Assembly (NCBI RefSeq): GCF_963855985.1
Contig: NC_087099.1
Coordinates: 340,001-404,000, forward strand
Source of the DNA: Ostrinia nubilalis
Taxonomy: Eukaryota; Arthropoda; Insecta; Lepidoptera; Crambidae
DNA: 64,000 bases
Direction of reading: 5' to 3'
Made by a program: the position numbers and the translations under genes. Positions 24,452-36,865 of the stretch are shown here, piece by piece; position 1 is the first letter of the stretch, and every line of letters starts with the position of its first letter. The notes beneath the pieces were generated by a model, which was not told the DNA's origin, made no database searches, and saw only the letters and a program-made list of their open reading frames with translations.

Positions 24452-24714
24452 CAGGGTGTTAGGTAAATGGGTATATGAGCCGACACAAACCCATGTTAAC
24501 ATGGGCATATAAATGGTATGGTGAAGTCAGAAATTTGATATCATCACTTTAATTTTTTTAATTTTCATACAAAATAAATTTTATGAAATCCGATTTGTAT
24601 GAAAATTAAAATAATTAAATGAAGATATTAATTTTCTGACTTCACCATACCATTTATATGCCCATGTTAACATGGACTAGTGTCGGTTCATATACCCATT
24701 TACCTAACATCCTG
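24452..24714. mobile_element. 263-bp TA-flanked MITE
   Basis: The ends CAGGGTGTTAGGTAAATGGG and its near-perfect inverse extend inward for about 110 bp around a short AT-rich centre, and TA flanks both sides. The inner arms contain AACATGGGCATATAAATGG. It is a Tc1/mariner-type non-autonomous element with no coding capacity. Confidence 0.8.
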
Positions 24715-24716
24715 TA

Positions 24717-25272
24717 TACACAGTGCAACATTCTGCAAATTATATTTTATTAATTTAAGTAAATTAATTCATTACTCCTTATTAACAGCAACGTCTTTAA
24801 CCAAAGTGGGATCTAACTAAATCACTTTAAGCGCGAATAGATTAATAAACTAATATTACGAGTAACTGTGAGTAACGGAGGCATTTACATGTGGTTTATG
24901 TAAATGTACATTAGAGCCAATTAGCAATTCGCGTTGATTACACCGAGAACTGCGAATGCCTTTGAAGATTCCACTTAATTGATGTATGGGGTTACATAGA
25001 ACTTAGATTACAGCACACAGCTACGATCGCTTCTGGATACACCGATAACAAAACCACAACAGTGAGATACCTACTTATCATTTTGAAAAATCTCTAATTC
25101 GAGTAGCTGGGTAACCAAAATGATACAGAAAGTTACAAAGTAGTAAAAGTCAAAGAACAAATGGAGTAAGTTGATAAATGAGGGATCCATCATAATTTTG
25201 TTGTGTCGTGCGCGCGCGTGTTTATTTAAATTCATAGATATTACACATCCCAACTAATCCCATCCCATCCCA
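24717..25272. other. intergenic, nothing seen
   Basis: AT-rich DNA between two repeats, with a short (CG)n stretch at about 25209-25217 and no exon. Confidence 0.4.
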
Positions 25273-25503
25273 ACTAATATTATAAATGCGAAAGTAACTC
25301 TGTCTGTCTGTCTGTCTGTTACGCTTTCCCGCTTAAACCTCGCAACCGATTTTGATGAAATTTGGCATAGAGATAGTTTGAGTCCCGGGAAAGAACATAG
25401 GATAGTTTTTATCCCGGTTTTTGAAACAGGGACGCGCGCGATAAAGTTTTTCTGTGACAGACAAAATTCCACGCGGGCGAAGCCGCGGGCGGAAAGCTAG
25501 TAA
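25273..25503 (-). repeat. 230-bp dispersed repeat with (GTCT)n, copy 1
   Basis: It contains ATTATAAATGCGAAAGTAAC, a (GTCT)n tract, then AATTCCACGCGGGCGAAGCC and ends GGAAAGCTAGT. Copy 2 lies inverted at 52626-52858 and is nearly identical. The architecture resembles microsatellite-linked, Helitron-like repeats of Lepidoptera, but the class is not proven here. Confidence 0.7.
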
Positions 25504-26331
25504 TTAGATAATGCTCAAACACACTGAATTTGTAGTACATATTTACTATTAACACAATTAAGATACTTAAAATCGTAATTACGTTGCACCCATTTCGCAA
25601 CTTTCTAACAATGTATAATTTCATTGTCACAATAATTAATCAAGCTGCTCGTAACTAAGTCGAAACTCGCTAATAAACAAGGCGAAAACAAAGAAAGCCG
25701 GTTTTAATATCGGGTTCGGGCGCAATCAGTGCAGCCTCTACACAGTACTATTTATTTTCAGAATTATTTTGCACAAGGCTCTTGCACAAAAAGAAGTGGT
25801 AGAAATAAAATCTAGGCTGTACAAAAATCCGTGGCTTCGCTTTTGTCGCTCGAATCTCGCTCTACTATTTCATGTAAGTTCAATTATGTACTTAATAAGC
25901 TTTTAGGGCTCACCCGAAATTCTTATCCTAGTACTCAAATATGGTGATATTTGAGTACCACTGACCGCATTGATGACTAGGTAAAAGCGATATAAGTACC
26001 TACTCTAAACTATATATTTAATGCCATTTACAGCGAGGGCTGATCAATATTTATCAGATTTCATTACATTAATTATTATTGTTACTTCTTAATTTTCCAC
26101 ATATGTATAAAACGTGTTGTGTAAAGGCCCCTAACGAAAGCGATTTCGTTGCCAGACCGCAGCCAAGTTCGCGCTGTAAATGAAAACTGCCAAAGAAATT
26201 GCAAGTTCCCTTCTGTTAAGTAACAAGGGTTGCTGTTATGCTCTTATACAAGATATCCATTCAATCTTTGATTAACACTGGAAGTGAAAAGTAATACTTG
26301 CACATTAAAAGCATAATTATTAAATTGATCA
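25504..26331. other. intergenic, one short hairpin
   Basis: No gene. GTACTCAAATAT at 25931-25942 is exactly inverted at 25947-25958 around a 4-base loop. The rest is AT-rich with a modest CG patch near 25700-25730. Confidence 0.45.
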
Positions 26332-26471
26332 GAGGTGGAATTGTGTAAAGCAATTGTTATCATTTGACAGTTCATAACGTACGATTATTCTGTCAAACGC
26401 TTTGTTTAACTGACTTTATCGTACGTTATGAACTGTCAAATGATTACGATTGATTTACACAATTCCACCTC
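26332..26471. mobile_element. 140-bp MITE
   Basis: Ends GAGGTGGAATTGTGTAAA and its inverse lie at the two edges, and the inner arms (ATCATTTGACAGTTCATAACG) are also inverted, so nearly the whole element folds. No coding capacity and no clear target duplication. Confidence 0.75.
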
Positions 26472-28379
26472 AGAACTGGATCTGTGTTCGTTCGCAGTCA
26501 TGCCATGTATTTGAACACGTTTTAAAAGATTTCAGAGCGACAAATAAAGAGTCCAATTATACATAGAGTGCAGACACAGATATTAAAGTAAGTACCTACT
26601 TCAAAATCACATAATCGAATTTGTGGGTCATACATAAATCAGCTTGTGTTTCAGTTGACATCATTATGTGGGCAGAAGTCAATAACTCTCAATATAAAAT
26701 TAATGTCAGCCAAGGGCCTTATTATTGTACTCAAGTTATTGTTTATTGACAATTGATGAATAATTCTAAATCGTAACAATAACTTCAATTTCGTTGTAAG
26801 CTTACGGTAAGAACGTAGACACGTCCAATCTGTCGAATCTTATCATGGAAGAATAACATACATTTTCCTATTCATACGCATAAAATAAAAATGCAATGTA
26901 AAATACTTAAGTGCAATATTTCTATTTTAAATTATTGCAGTAAACTTTCGCTATTAATAAAAATAACATAATATTAAATCCCATAATGAAAATTTTTTTG
27001 GGATTAAACATGAGTGTTTGTCACTGTGTTAGACTCCACTTAAAAAAATAATTTTGAACAAGTTTCTAAAAAATTTAAACTCAATCAATTAAAATAAGTG
27101 CTAGAGAGCAGCTTCTATTCTTGTTTCGTCTATTATCTTCAGATCTCGAGTGGGTGCTATTACTGAGCAAACAATAGCTTTGGAAATATTCTCTTATTTG
27201 GGAACTGATATCTTATTCCTCAAAGCGACCAAACAGTAGGTATTTACTTAGCTTTGAGAAATACTATTATATTATGTCAGCTTTGAAATTCAAAGTTTTG
27301 CTTTGAGTTAACTAACGACAATTTAGCATAATTACTTAGGTACTCACTAACTGATTGTTTAAAAGTGTTTTTAAATTGTATTATTTGCTTTCAAACAACT
27401 CCACAGCACGCTACACATACGAATAGTGAATCAGTGTTTACAAGGAAATGACCTTTGACACTGGAGTTCCCCGTGAGCGCCCACGCTATCAAATAGCCCT
27501 GACTCATTCTACGTGACAGCTCTCATAATTTTATTGCCTATATTAATCGTTCAGTGTACAAGAGAACATCTCAAAGTGGAGTCAGAGCGTACAGAAAGAA
27601 ATAAAGTAAACATGAAGTTCCAATTTATTGTTCAATTCCTAATGCAAGAATCTGTTAAGGGCCAAAAGGTTTGTGTTCATATTAGAGATAGGGTTATCAA
27701 GTTTCCACAATTTATGTATGTTGCGTGACGTAATAAGAAAGGGAAAACAGCAAAGCATTTAACGTGGCACAACGTGCGTAATAAAAATAAAAAGCATGAG
27801 GCGAACTTGTGAAAATTAAATGTGAGGTTAATAGAAATATTAGAATGACACTTTTTTTTTCTCTTCTATTTTTCTCTCATCTTTTTCTTGTTTGGATACA
27901 CACCCCGCAGAGCACGACACTCCCTGCAACCGTTGCCAATTTCACAGCACAACATAATATATTTAATTGTGATAGTCTTGTTGTCGTCTTTCTGTTCTTT
28001 ATTTTTTGTTTTAAATTCCTAAATAATATCCTCTGGAGCAACTGCGAATTGAATTGGCTTGTCTTTGAGCATGTTTTACTTGTAAATTTAGCTGACTTTG
28101 TAAACATAGATAAGAATAAGTACTTTTGTAAATGTTTGAGTTATATAATTTTGTTTTTTTTTTTAAGAATCTTGCAACTCGGCACTGGCACTGTGTTCAG
28201 TTCGAACAATTTTTAAACGGAAACGTTCACATACACTTTTTTTGTTTTTTTTTTTTTTTTTTTTTAATTTATTATTTCTCATGGCTGCGTTTGGCGGAGA
28301 ATAGCGCTTGTTGAAGATGTAGGTAGACCATGACAACCAGCCGAAAATTTATCATTGTTTCTTTTGAATTTACTTGTAA
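26472..28379. other. intergenic, no gene seen
   Basis: AT-rich, with a T-rich plus strand around 27840-28270 ending in a 21-base T run at 28245-28265. The 135-residue frame at 27809-28216 is Phe/Leu-rich only because of base composition and is not called. A CG-leaning patch at about 27465-27520 might be regulatory. Confidence 0.4.
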
Positions 28380-28765
28380 TTTTTATCGACTACCACGCCC
28401 CCTATTGCGCGCCCTTATGGCCAGTAGACCGACCTGGCTCACTGTGTCACAGATGAGACAGGGACTGTGTCACCAGATTGTAGCTTGCCTTTAACCTGTC
28501 TGACACTGTCTGATTAAACCGTCTCGGCCACAGGTCTCAACCAGAAGGGCGCGCAACCCTCATCGCGAATTGGTTCCCGCTGAAAACCAGCTTCTCGGCA
28601 TGACGTTTGTGTCATGTCGCGATTTTTGCTGAGCGGGCGCCTATTCAGCATATGTTTTTATTTATTGTCTGTTATGTTTTTATGTTTTTTTATGTACTTA
28701 CTCTTGCTTTGTATACCTTAAATGATAATTATGCTGAATAAAGACATTCTTATTCTTATTCTTAT
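28380..28765 (+). mobile_element. LINE 3' end with ATTCTT tail
   Basis: CG-rich sequence typical of a LINE 3' region (for example CAACCAGAAGGGCGCGCAAC) gives way to ATGCTGAATAAAGACATTC and a repeated TTATTC tail at 28750-28765. The 5' boundary is uncertain and no reverse transcriptase remains. Confidence 0.6.
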
Positions 28766-29601
28766 ACTAAAAAGGTAGAGACATCTGTGACTAAGTAGAG
28801 CGCCCTGGAGCCTAGATAAACCAGATAACTTATCGTCACTTCCCAAGATCGCATAAATCTCCTCAGTCATACTATAGTGTTATCGGGCGCCATAAAGCAC
28901 GCCTCGGCCCGACCGACAATTACTCCATCAGTTCAATTGTAATGCTAAATCGATTAATGATACTTTCACCTAAGATTTACTGGGCAGGAACCTGTACTGA
29001 ACTTTAGGCAAATAGGGTTACCAGAATGTAAGTACAATACAAAAATGTTCAGTTAATTTTAGATTGTAGTGTAGTGAAAAATGTGTCAACAGCCAGTAGC
29101 TTCACGTTGTCTGTGTTCTAGCGAATTAAAATACGAGTATATCTATCATCATAACCAAGATGAGATGTACATACATGACGGAGCAGCTGCCTTGGACTAC
29201 AAATAATGTAATGAAAAGTATTTTAGCAGGTTCAATGTAACATTGGTCTACTAGGCCCTTGCCTTGTAAAACTAAATTAAAAATAACCTTTTTTCACACA
29301 AGTCATCCAAAATAAGTAGAAACAGACATAAGTTGTCTTCACAAGAAGCAGCAATGGTATCAGTGCAGGCGCAATCAATACCCACCTCGTACAGACACAG
29401 TTTATTCTAGTCGTGTGCGCTCAAATATTTACCCACCGCGAGAATCGGCCCTGCTGTGCGCGGGGCCACTAAAACAGCGGACAACTAAACTGAATTCAAT
29501 GAACTTTGGGGACATTTTTTAGTTATAATTATTTTTTAAAGTCGTGTGCTCAAAGTTTGAGTTCAATCAAACCCTGAATCAACATGGAATGTCTGTCATA
29601 C
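28766..29601. other. intergenic, no gene seen
   Basis: Two CG-rich patches, about 28880-28925 and 29380-29480, might be regulatory; the first contains CGGGCGCCATAAAGCAC. No exon or repeat end was found. Confidence 0.4.
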
Positions 29602-29603
29602 TA

Positions 29604-30894
29604 GGGCACTATTTAAGTTGTGAGCCTCGACAACATAACGTGTTGTTAGACGACATCTGATACTTTTAATGAAAAGTTTGACATTTTTAATTATAACCTT
29701 ATTCAAAACTTTTTATCATTTGAGCACGTTTTGTATTATTAACATTGAATTGAAAATTATCTTGACTACAAAAACATGGAATTGACTTGCGGAAACTTTT
29801 GCGCGAAGATTTATTATGACTTTCGACGTGGTTAATCAATATAAAACTGAAGCGGTCAGCTAAATTTCACTTTTGGTGATAAAGATCTATCCTTTACCAT
29901 TGTAAAACGCTAGTTTAAGAAGTATAATATTGTATGTCATTGGCTCATCAGTGAATTTTGCGAAAGTCGTCCAAAATGACTAATTGTGGCGGAAAACATT
30001 GATGTTGTCAGAAAAATGGAAGATAAACCTCGTCATGTGATATATCGTAGGATTGAGATAATCCTAGGCATTAATTCCACCAGCAGTAATAAAATATTGT
30101 ATGACCATATTATGGTTAATACGTTTTTTTCTCGCTGGATGTCACAAATTTTTTCAAACGCTCAATAGGACGCTTGTGTCGTTTAGTCCTTGGAAATGTT
30201 TGATAAATAAGTTTAAAAAGCTTTAAGAGCCGTTTTTAAAATTATGACAGTTGACGAATTAAGGATCTATGCATAATGATCCTGAAAATAAACAGCTATC
30301 GACTATGGAGGTGTTTTAAGATGAACCAATTCCAACAAAAGTCCCATGCGCTCGGAACACTTTGAAACTTACGGTCGCCTATTTTTCCGAAATATCCGAT
30401 TATGTGACAGAAACGTCACTAGAGAAATTTAGAATGGTTAATTCTTAATAGTAAACAGCCACTTTTTTCCCAAATGTCTTCAGTTTAATAAGGGAAACTG
30501 ACCAGCTTAGTCGAATCGCCATTCGTGACGAAAATGTGAGCTTTTACACGTCTCGTCAAACAACTGACTATTTGAACACTCAAAATATAAAATAAACAGG
30601 TCCAACGCTACAAAATTCTTGCTTGGAATCTAAACACTTCTTTTGGTACCCATATATTAAAATTAAATGCGTGAACAGCGATTTATGTAGCCAGAAGCAA
30701 CAGACGGTGCGGTCAAAAACCATGCTTTAGAGGTGCCTCAAGCTGAGTGGAAAAAATGCTATGAAAAGTATTTCGGACACATTAAAAAGTACATAAATCA
30801 TGAAAGAAAATACCAATAAACGCAATCAATACCATTTTAATAATAAACTACTTTGTTTTCTTAGTTAGGCTCACAACTTAAATAGTGTCCCACG
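29604..30894 (+). mobile_element. mariner element, full length but dead
   Basis: The inverted termini share CACTATTTAAGTTGTGAGCC and lie about 1.29 kb apart next to TA dinucleotides. The interior is a decayed transposase gene. Size and ends fit a complete mariner of the Tc1/mariner superfamily. The left end seems to have lost a few terminal bases relative to the right. Confidence 0.82.
29776..30819 (+). pseudogene. mariner transposase pseudogene
   Basis: The span from ATG to stop is 1,044 bp, or 348 codons, the usual length of a mariner transposase. Recognisable pieces in order are an N-terminal segment with YYDFRRG, a helix-turn-helix part around 29986-30168 (starting MAENIDVVRK), a region around 30527-30590 matching the catalytic HDN block but frameshifted, and a C-terminal EVPQAEWKKCYEKYF segment. 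Stop codons and frameshifts interrupt it throughout, so it cannot make an active enzyme. The first and last pieces are in the same frame, so the indels compensate. In life this enzyme cuts and pastes DNA at TA sites using a DD34D triad. Confidence 0.85.
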
Positions 30895-30896
30895 TA

Positions 30897-31669
30897 CATG
30901 AAACGACTACGTTATTGTTTGTTTAAAAATACCATTTTTAAATATTGCTTGAATATTAAACTACAGAATGGATGAGTTCATAAATCGAAGAAGAAAATAA
31001 AACAATCTGGTGATTAAAGAAATGTGGTTGCCAAAAAAGCAATTTGAAATCGGTGATTTTATGGCCGTTTTCACTTGAAGTCCTAAGTCGAGTCGTTACC
31101 GTGCGTCGCACTCAAGTGCTGGTCTAATAATGTAAGGACTCTCGGGGCTTTGTCGAAGGTTGAAACTATTTTAGTACCAAAAGTCACTTCAATGGCATCT
31201 TACAGAACCAAATACAAATTCTGGTGTTGTTTAATCATCAAATATCAAATATTTTGGTGAAATATTTTTGTTGTATTACTGAGACTCAATTTTGTGGTTT
31301 GCAATGCCTATTATTCTACAAGGAATGAACTTATGAATCCCTAAAAATCCTTTTCAATCCCACTTACCTTTAAACCTAAAAAAGCAGAGGAATGATTTTT
31401 GTCATACAATTACTCGTATTTAATGAAAACTAAATGCTGACATGAGACTTGAGAGATACGATTTGATAATGTAGAACCAGGTTCATGAAACTTAGCGTCT
31501 CTACACTCACAGATAAGTGGACATTTTTCTTTCGTGTCCCTAGACGGTTTAGGATTCTATCCAGGACTCATCCTGGATGACTAATAATAGCGATCAGTGA
31601 ACCTGTTGCCGCACCTGTAAAGTATTCCGCTTCAGCTCGCACCGCGTCCGCTGACGGATCGGTCCGCGC
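30897..31669. other. intergenic, no gene seen
   Basis: No exon. A CG-rich patch at about 31610-31669 runs up to the MITE at 31670 and appears to continue beyond it at 31886-31980, as if one CG-rich element had been split. Confidence 0.4.
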
Positions 31670-31885
31670 AATGAGGGCTATCGTTTTAGCGCTCACCTGT
31701 TAGCGCCACTGTAGAGTAAGGTCCTGTCACTTGCTAGTAGCGAAGACAGTGGCGCTAACTGGTGAGCGCTAAAGTGGTAGGAGGACTATCGCAATTGCAC
31801 TCATCAAGATGGCGCCACTGTAGAGTAAGGTCCTGTCAATCGCCAGGGGTGCCAACTGTTAAGTAAAAAAACGATAGCCCTCATT
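31670..31885. mobile_element. 216-bp MITE with internal duplication
   Basis: AATGAGGGCTATCGTTTT is inverted exactly at the right end (31868-31885). Inside, GCGCCACTGTAGAGTAAGG followed by TCCTGTCA occurs twice in direct orientation (about 31712 and 31815), and TAGCGCCACT pairs with an inverted AGTGGCGCTA. No target duplication is clear. Confidence 0.7.
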
Positions 31886-34514
31886 AGGCGAACATGGAAA
31901 TAATAACAGGCGCTTGTGTTCTTGCTGTGTTGTCTTTGTTGCCAGTCGCGACGGGCTTCATTAGGCGCTGATTCCGTTGCGTATTGTTATCCTTGTTCCG
32001 GTTGTTTGTTCCTTACTCTAGCAGAAATATTTATTTTTGGTAATAGAGTTCTTCTATAAATAATAGTTAAACACAGGATATTAGACCGATGGAAATAAGC
32101 TATCTTAAAAATTAAATAATGATTTTACTTATCTTCTTTGATATTAGATACAAACAACGCAAAATCTAATTGAAACGTACAATATATTTTTCATTTCCTA
32201 ACAAGTTATTACCGTAAGACGTTTGCGTTGTTCGCCGCGTAATACAAAAGCAAATTGCTTTGATAAAAAAGAATAGGCTTATTTATATTACTTACTGTTA
32301 CGCCTACACAGTTTATTTTCCTTTCGTAGAATACAGTTGAGAGCAATACATTCGACACTGTTCATTTTCAAAATCCATTAACGCGATGAACATTGACTTT
32401 ACGTCATCACGGCTGCCTAAACGGGTGAATCGTGTATCAGCAACGGTTGCAAGTGATTCTGATGGTGAGCATTTCTTTTTGTAGATGGGTCATAAAGGTT
32501 TATAGTTTATTGTAGGTAATCTAGTCGCCACCGCAGTTACATTTACTACTTAGTTAATGCTAGGTAATTGGCTTAATATTAAGAGTAAATTAATTTTATT
32601 TTTTATGACCAAGTTCAGTGCCTTTGAGTGTGCAAAAATTTTTTCTTAATAAAAATATTATTCTTGCTAGAAATTTCCCAGGCAATATCTGGAGTAAGAA
32701 ATGGGTCCTAAATATCGATATTGGTGGAATAAACAGGGGATAAGTCATCAAGTGGGAGGAGCCGGGCTGGAGCGGGACTAGGGCCCCCGTGGGACCCATA
32801 CAACTATAAATCCGGCTGAGACGCCGCCGAGATCACGTTCACGAGAATGGAACGAAAAATGGGAGGAGTGATTCAGATCTGTATGGCTGAGTTATCGTGC
32901 TACGGTGGGCGTGATGCCGGGAAGAAAAGATGAGAGTTGCGGAATCGGTACTTAAGTAGTTGATGGTGAATAGATAAAAGTTCTTAATTTTGACTAAGTA
33001 ACTCATAAGTTTTTAATTGTTAATTTTTTTTAAAGAATTAAAATGCTGATTGAGCAGCCGTTATTTATTGTGGTAATAAGACATACTATTTTATCTCTAT
33101 ATTTCAACATTTAGGGAGCAAAAAAAATGTCTACGTGAAATTGTCACAACCATGTAATATGATTTTCATATTACGATATAATTTTTGAAAAGAAAATGTA
33201 ACCCTAATATTTGCTATCTGAAAGTTGGCCGGACTAGCACTTTAGCACTTCGTATGAGAAATGACGAAGCCATCCGAGCGGTGTTTATCTAACGCGCAAT
33301 TTATTCATAGGGTACGGCAGATGTATGGCCGCGATAGTGACTGTGGCGCATTGACGCTTCTGTTAGGCACTGCACAGTGCACACACTACACTCCACTAAG
33401 CTGAAACCTCTTTTTATCTCTTAAGTAAATCAAACTAATTTTGCTATGGCAAACTTTTACAAAGTTGTAGGTATCACATTTCTTTTCATCAATCTCAATA
33501 AATTCACAAACGTAGTGAAATTGTCCTTGGATTTTACTCTTAACGAGCTTTTTTAAAAGCCCCTTTTACTGCTTTAAGAATAAAATACCTTTTAGTTTCA
33601 TTGGTAGTGATGCTAAAGTAAGGCTGCGGTTGCACGATACGTATAAACTCGCAGTCGTACGTAGGACTATGACGCGACATAATAAAGCGCGTGTGTTATA
33701 AGTACGCTGCGCGTACCTATCATTTCAGTTTATGGATTCCATATTTTCCAAAAATATATATTTTTGGTGAAAGTTCAAAATATGAAATGAAATTTTGTGA
33801 TGCCGATTCTACTTTGTCTATTCTGAACAAACTCAGATCTGTTTTAATTAAATTAGGAACACCCACGCGTTGTATTTTGCTCTGTTTCAACTGGTTCAGC
33901 AGGCTTGCGTGCTGCAACAACGCAGAGAAATTAATTTAGCATTATTATGAACGGTGCACTGCGTAACTCGCACTATCCAATCCAGCGCAACTGTGGCAAC
34001 AACCTAATAAACAGATAATATTCAATTAGCAACTAATAAGAAGAAAGTAGGCAATCCTCCAACTGTTTCAAGTAAATAGAGAGGGTTAAGCTCCTAAATG
34101 AATTGAAGATTATGATTAATAAAAAGTATATACTTAATCCGAACATTAAAATCCGGACCTCTTACGGAACCATTTTTCTTACCTACAGGGCAGATATGTA
34201 CCATCCTAGACTGCATCTCACTTAACACGACGTGCGATTGCGGTCAAATATCTGCCTTGTCTTGAATAAAAAAACCCTAAAAAGTAATAATATTTTGACT
34301 AGGTAAAACCAATCAAAACCAATCAAAAAATGTAGTTTAAAGAAGTTTATTTTCAATGACCAGATATCCGATGTTTGAGTAGCTTTAAAGTAATGTTTGT
34401 AGATATTATTATTGTTATTATTTTCTGCCTGCTTCACACACACTCACACAAATACACTCATAGTACACAACACGCTCACATGCTCACCTAAGAGAGTACA
34501 ATGCGCCAGAAAAA
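31886..34514. other. intergenic, no gene seen
   Basis: A CG-rich patch at about 32750-32850 contains ACTATAAATCCGGC, which resembles a TATA box, but no exon follows that I can support. Another CG-leaning patch lies at about 33610-33720. The rest is AT-rich. Confidence 0.35.
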
Positions 34515-34817
34515 TCTAGGTATTTTGCAATAAAGAGTAGATTTTATTTCATATTGTTAAGTGTTACATTTTTATGTAAAAGTTTATTAATGTTTATGGT
34601 GAAATGCCAATGTTTATTGCGTCCCTGGTGACGCTCTTTTCAAAATGGTTCCTACAGAATACCAGCATCATGTTCTTTACGGAATATGATACAAGCTGAG
34701 TAGGAGCCATTTTGGTTCAACAATTTATTTATAATTATTATCCAAATTGTGCAAAATTACTATGTTTGAACCAAATAAACAATTTTTCTTTCTTTCTTTT
34801 TTTCTTTCTTTCTTTCA
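34515..34817 (+). mobile_element. retroposon 3' end with (TTTC)n tail
   Basis: The sequence ends AACCAAATAAACAATTTTTC and runs into repeated TTTC. Upstream, AAAATGGTTCCTAC is inverted as GTAGGAGCCATTTT about 60 bp later, which suggests a stem in the transcript. Truncated LINE or SINE; the left boundary is a guess. Confidence 0.5.
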
Positions 34818-35153
34818 ATCACGTAAAAAAGCTCTGTATCTTGCTTTTATATTTGCATATAGATAGTGGCAAAGGAAAAGTGAAAAATGTTATTATTAAC
34901 TCTTTCTTTTCTTCGTGCCTTATCGATGTTCCATGGGTCGCGGAAGTTACATCACGAACATAAATCTCAGATATTCGCCGATGAATAAATTGTACTTCGT
35001 CTTGACAAGGCCTATTCGATCCTAATAGCTTCTTAGACGTTTCATAGTTTAAGTATTTGGTAAAGGGATGATACTTAGAAAACGGTCGTTTACTAGATAG
35101 TTAATCACATAAAGTTCCGATTTGTACATTATATTATGTTCGGTTTCCATGTA
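34818..35153. other. short intergenic gap
   Basis: About 335 bp of AT-rich DNA with nothing recognisable, ending at the second foldback element. Confidence 0.4.
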
Positions 35154-35155
35154 TA

Positions 35156-36537
35156 GTCCAGTCAATGAATGCCTTAACGACGGTGTAGAGAGAAATCCGT
35201 GGAACACAATTTCTGATCTCGGGACTTTATTTAGCCTAGTTAGGTGGTGAACATAGCAAAAGTCCCCGCCCTTAGCCCTTGAGCCGGCGGGGAGAGGGGG
35301 GTTTAAAGGTGCCACTTTTCGGTTTTTCGCTTAATCCTCGGAAACTATGCGTCCTAGTGACATGACTACTTTGAACCAAAAAAAGCATATTCAATTTGCT
35401 ACAGGTGAGATATACAAGTTTTTCTATAAATTGTATAGTTTTCGCGGCATCTGCTCTAGAAGGTCTGTAATATTGGAAATTTAATTTTTGTCTTACATGT
35501 TCCCATCAGGAGAAAATCGACTAAATCAACATTGAGCAATCATTCTAGACATGCGGGAGCATGTTAAGCCTAGTTTCTGCGAGGGGACTACACCGTGTGT
35601 ATATTTAGACGAATCACTTTGAGAAACTTTTGACTCCTCATCACTCAAAAACTACTGTGCATTAACACTTCAAATTTGGCTCATGTGTTGAGACTTGCAA
35701 GATATACATCAGTTTCAAATTTCATAAATATGCCTCAAACGGTTCTTTAGGTATTGACGTTCAAAAATCGATATTTAGTGCACTAAAATCTATCTATCAC
35801 ATGTGAAATGTTAAAATTTACTGGTTTTTTATTTGTTCCTTCGTATTTACATAACTACCTTTCTGGATGCCAAATTTGAACCTTCGAGGTCATCTGGAAG
35901 TGGTTAGAATTTGGTCTATAGGTCAGACATGTAGATTTTTGGACGTCAATATCTAAAGAACCGTTTGAGGCATATTTATGAAATTTGAAACTGATGTATA
36001 TCTTGCAAGTCTCAAAACATGAGCCAAATTTGAAGTGTTAATGCACAGTAGTTTTTGAGTGGTGAGGAGTCAAAAGTGGCTCAAAGCGATTCGTCTAAAT
36101 ATACGCACGGTGTAGTCCACTCGCAGGAACTAGGCTTAACATGCTCCCCCATGTCTAGAATGATTGCTCAATGTTGATTTAGTCGATTTTCTCCTGATGG
36201 GAACATGTAAGACAAAAATAAAATTTCCAATATTACAGACCTTCTAGAGCAGATGCCCCGAAAACTATACAATTTATAGAAAAACATATCTATCTCACCT
36301 GTAGCAAATTGAATATGCTTTTTTTGGTTCAAAGTAGTCATGTCACTAGGACGCATAGTTTCCGAGGATTAAGCGAAAAACCGAAAAGTGGCACCTTTAA
36401 ACCCCCCTCTCCCCGCCGGCTCAAGGGCTAAGGGCGGGGACTTTTGCTATGTTCACCTCCTAACTAGTCTAAATAAAGTCCTGAAGTCAGAAATTGTGTT
36501 CTACAGTTTTCCATCTATAATGCTTTATTGACTGGAC
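35156..36537. mobile_element. foldback transposon 2 (1.38 kb)
   Basis: A long near-perfect palindrome: each arm is about 650 bp, with the centre near 35830-35880. The ends read GTCCAGTCAAT and are flanked by TA at 35154-35155 and 36538-36539. The ends, target and total length match foldback element 1 (7173-12302), while the inner arms differ. Open frames inside are composition shadows of the arms; no transposase is encoded. The arms include a CG-rich segment with CCCCGCCCTTAGCCCTTGAG. Confidence 0.82.
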
Positions 36538-36539
36538 TA

Positions 36540-36865
36540 GTATGTTTCTACTCGTACATGATTATTGCCGACCAATAAACAAAACTAGGAAACGAAACAT
36601 TTCAGTTTGGCACTCCTTCACACAGCCTTCCCGCTGGGCTTATGAAACCGCCATAAAACGGTCAGCACTGCTTTATGCATCCTAAGTGAAACGTGCTCAA
36701 ATTATTACGGTAATAGCCATTGATTAACGGCCGCACAAATCATACAAGGACATGGAGTTTAATAAATTTGATCACTTGTAACTTGCAGGCGGAGCGTGTG
36801 ACTTTATCCGCGCGACCACCATGTTGCACCAACACAAGGCATCTCTAGAGATTTTAAGAAAAACT
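36540..36865. promoter_or_regulatory. unique patch with homeodomain-like cores
   Basis: About 325 bp of moderately CG-rich unique DNA, including GCCATAAAACGG, TTGATTAACGGCC and AATAAATTTGATCAC. These contain TAAA or ATTA cores that Hox-type proteins can bind. A regulatory role is an inference from composition and place. Confidence 0.2.

Noticed and set aside
27809..28216. 135-residue membrane-like protein
   Set aside because: Phe/Leu richness follows from T-rich DNA; there is no start context, splice context or known domain.
35049..36356. Genes in the foldback arms
   Set aside because: The frames are interrupted mirror copies within the palindrome and have no domain.
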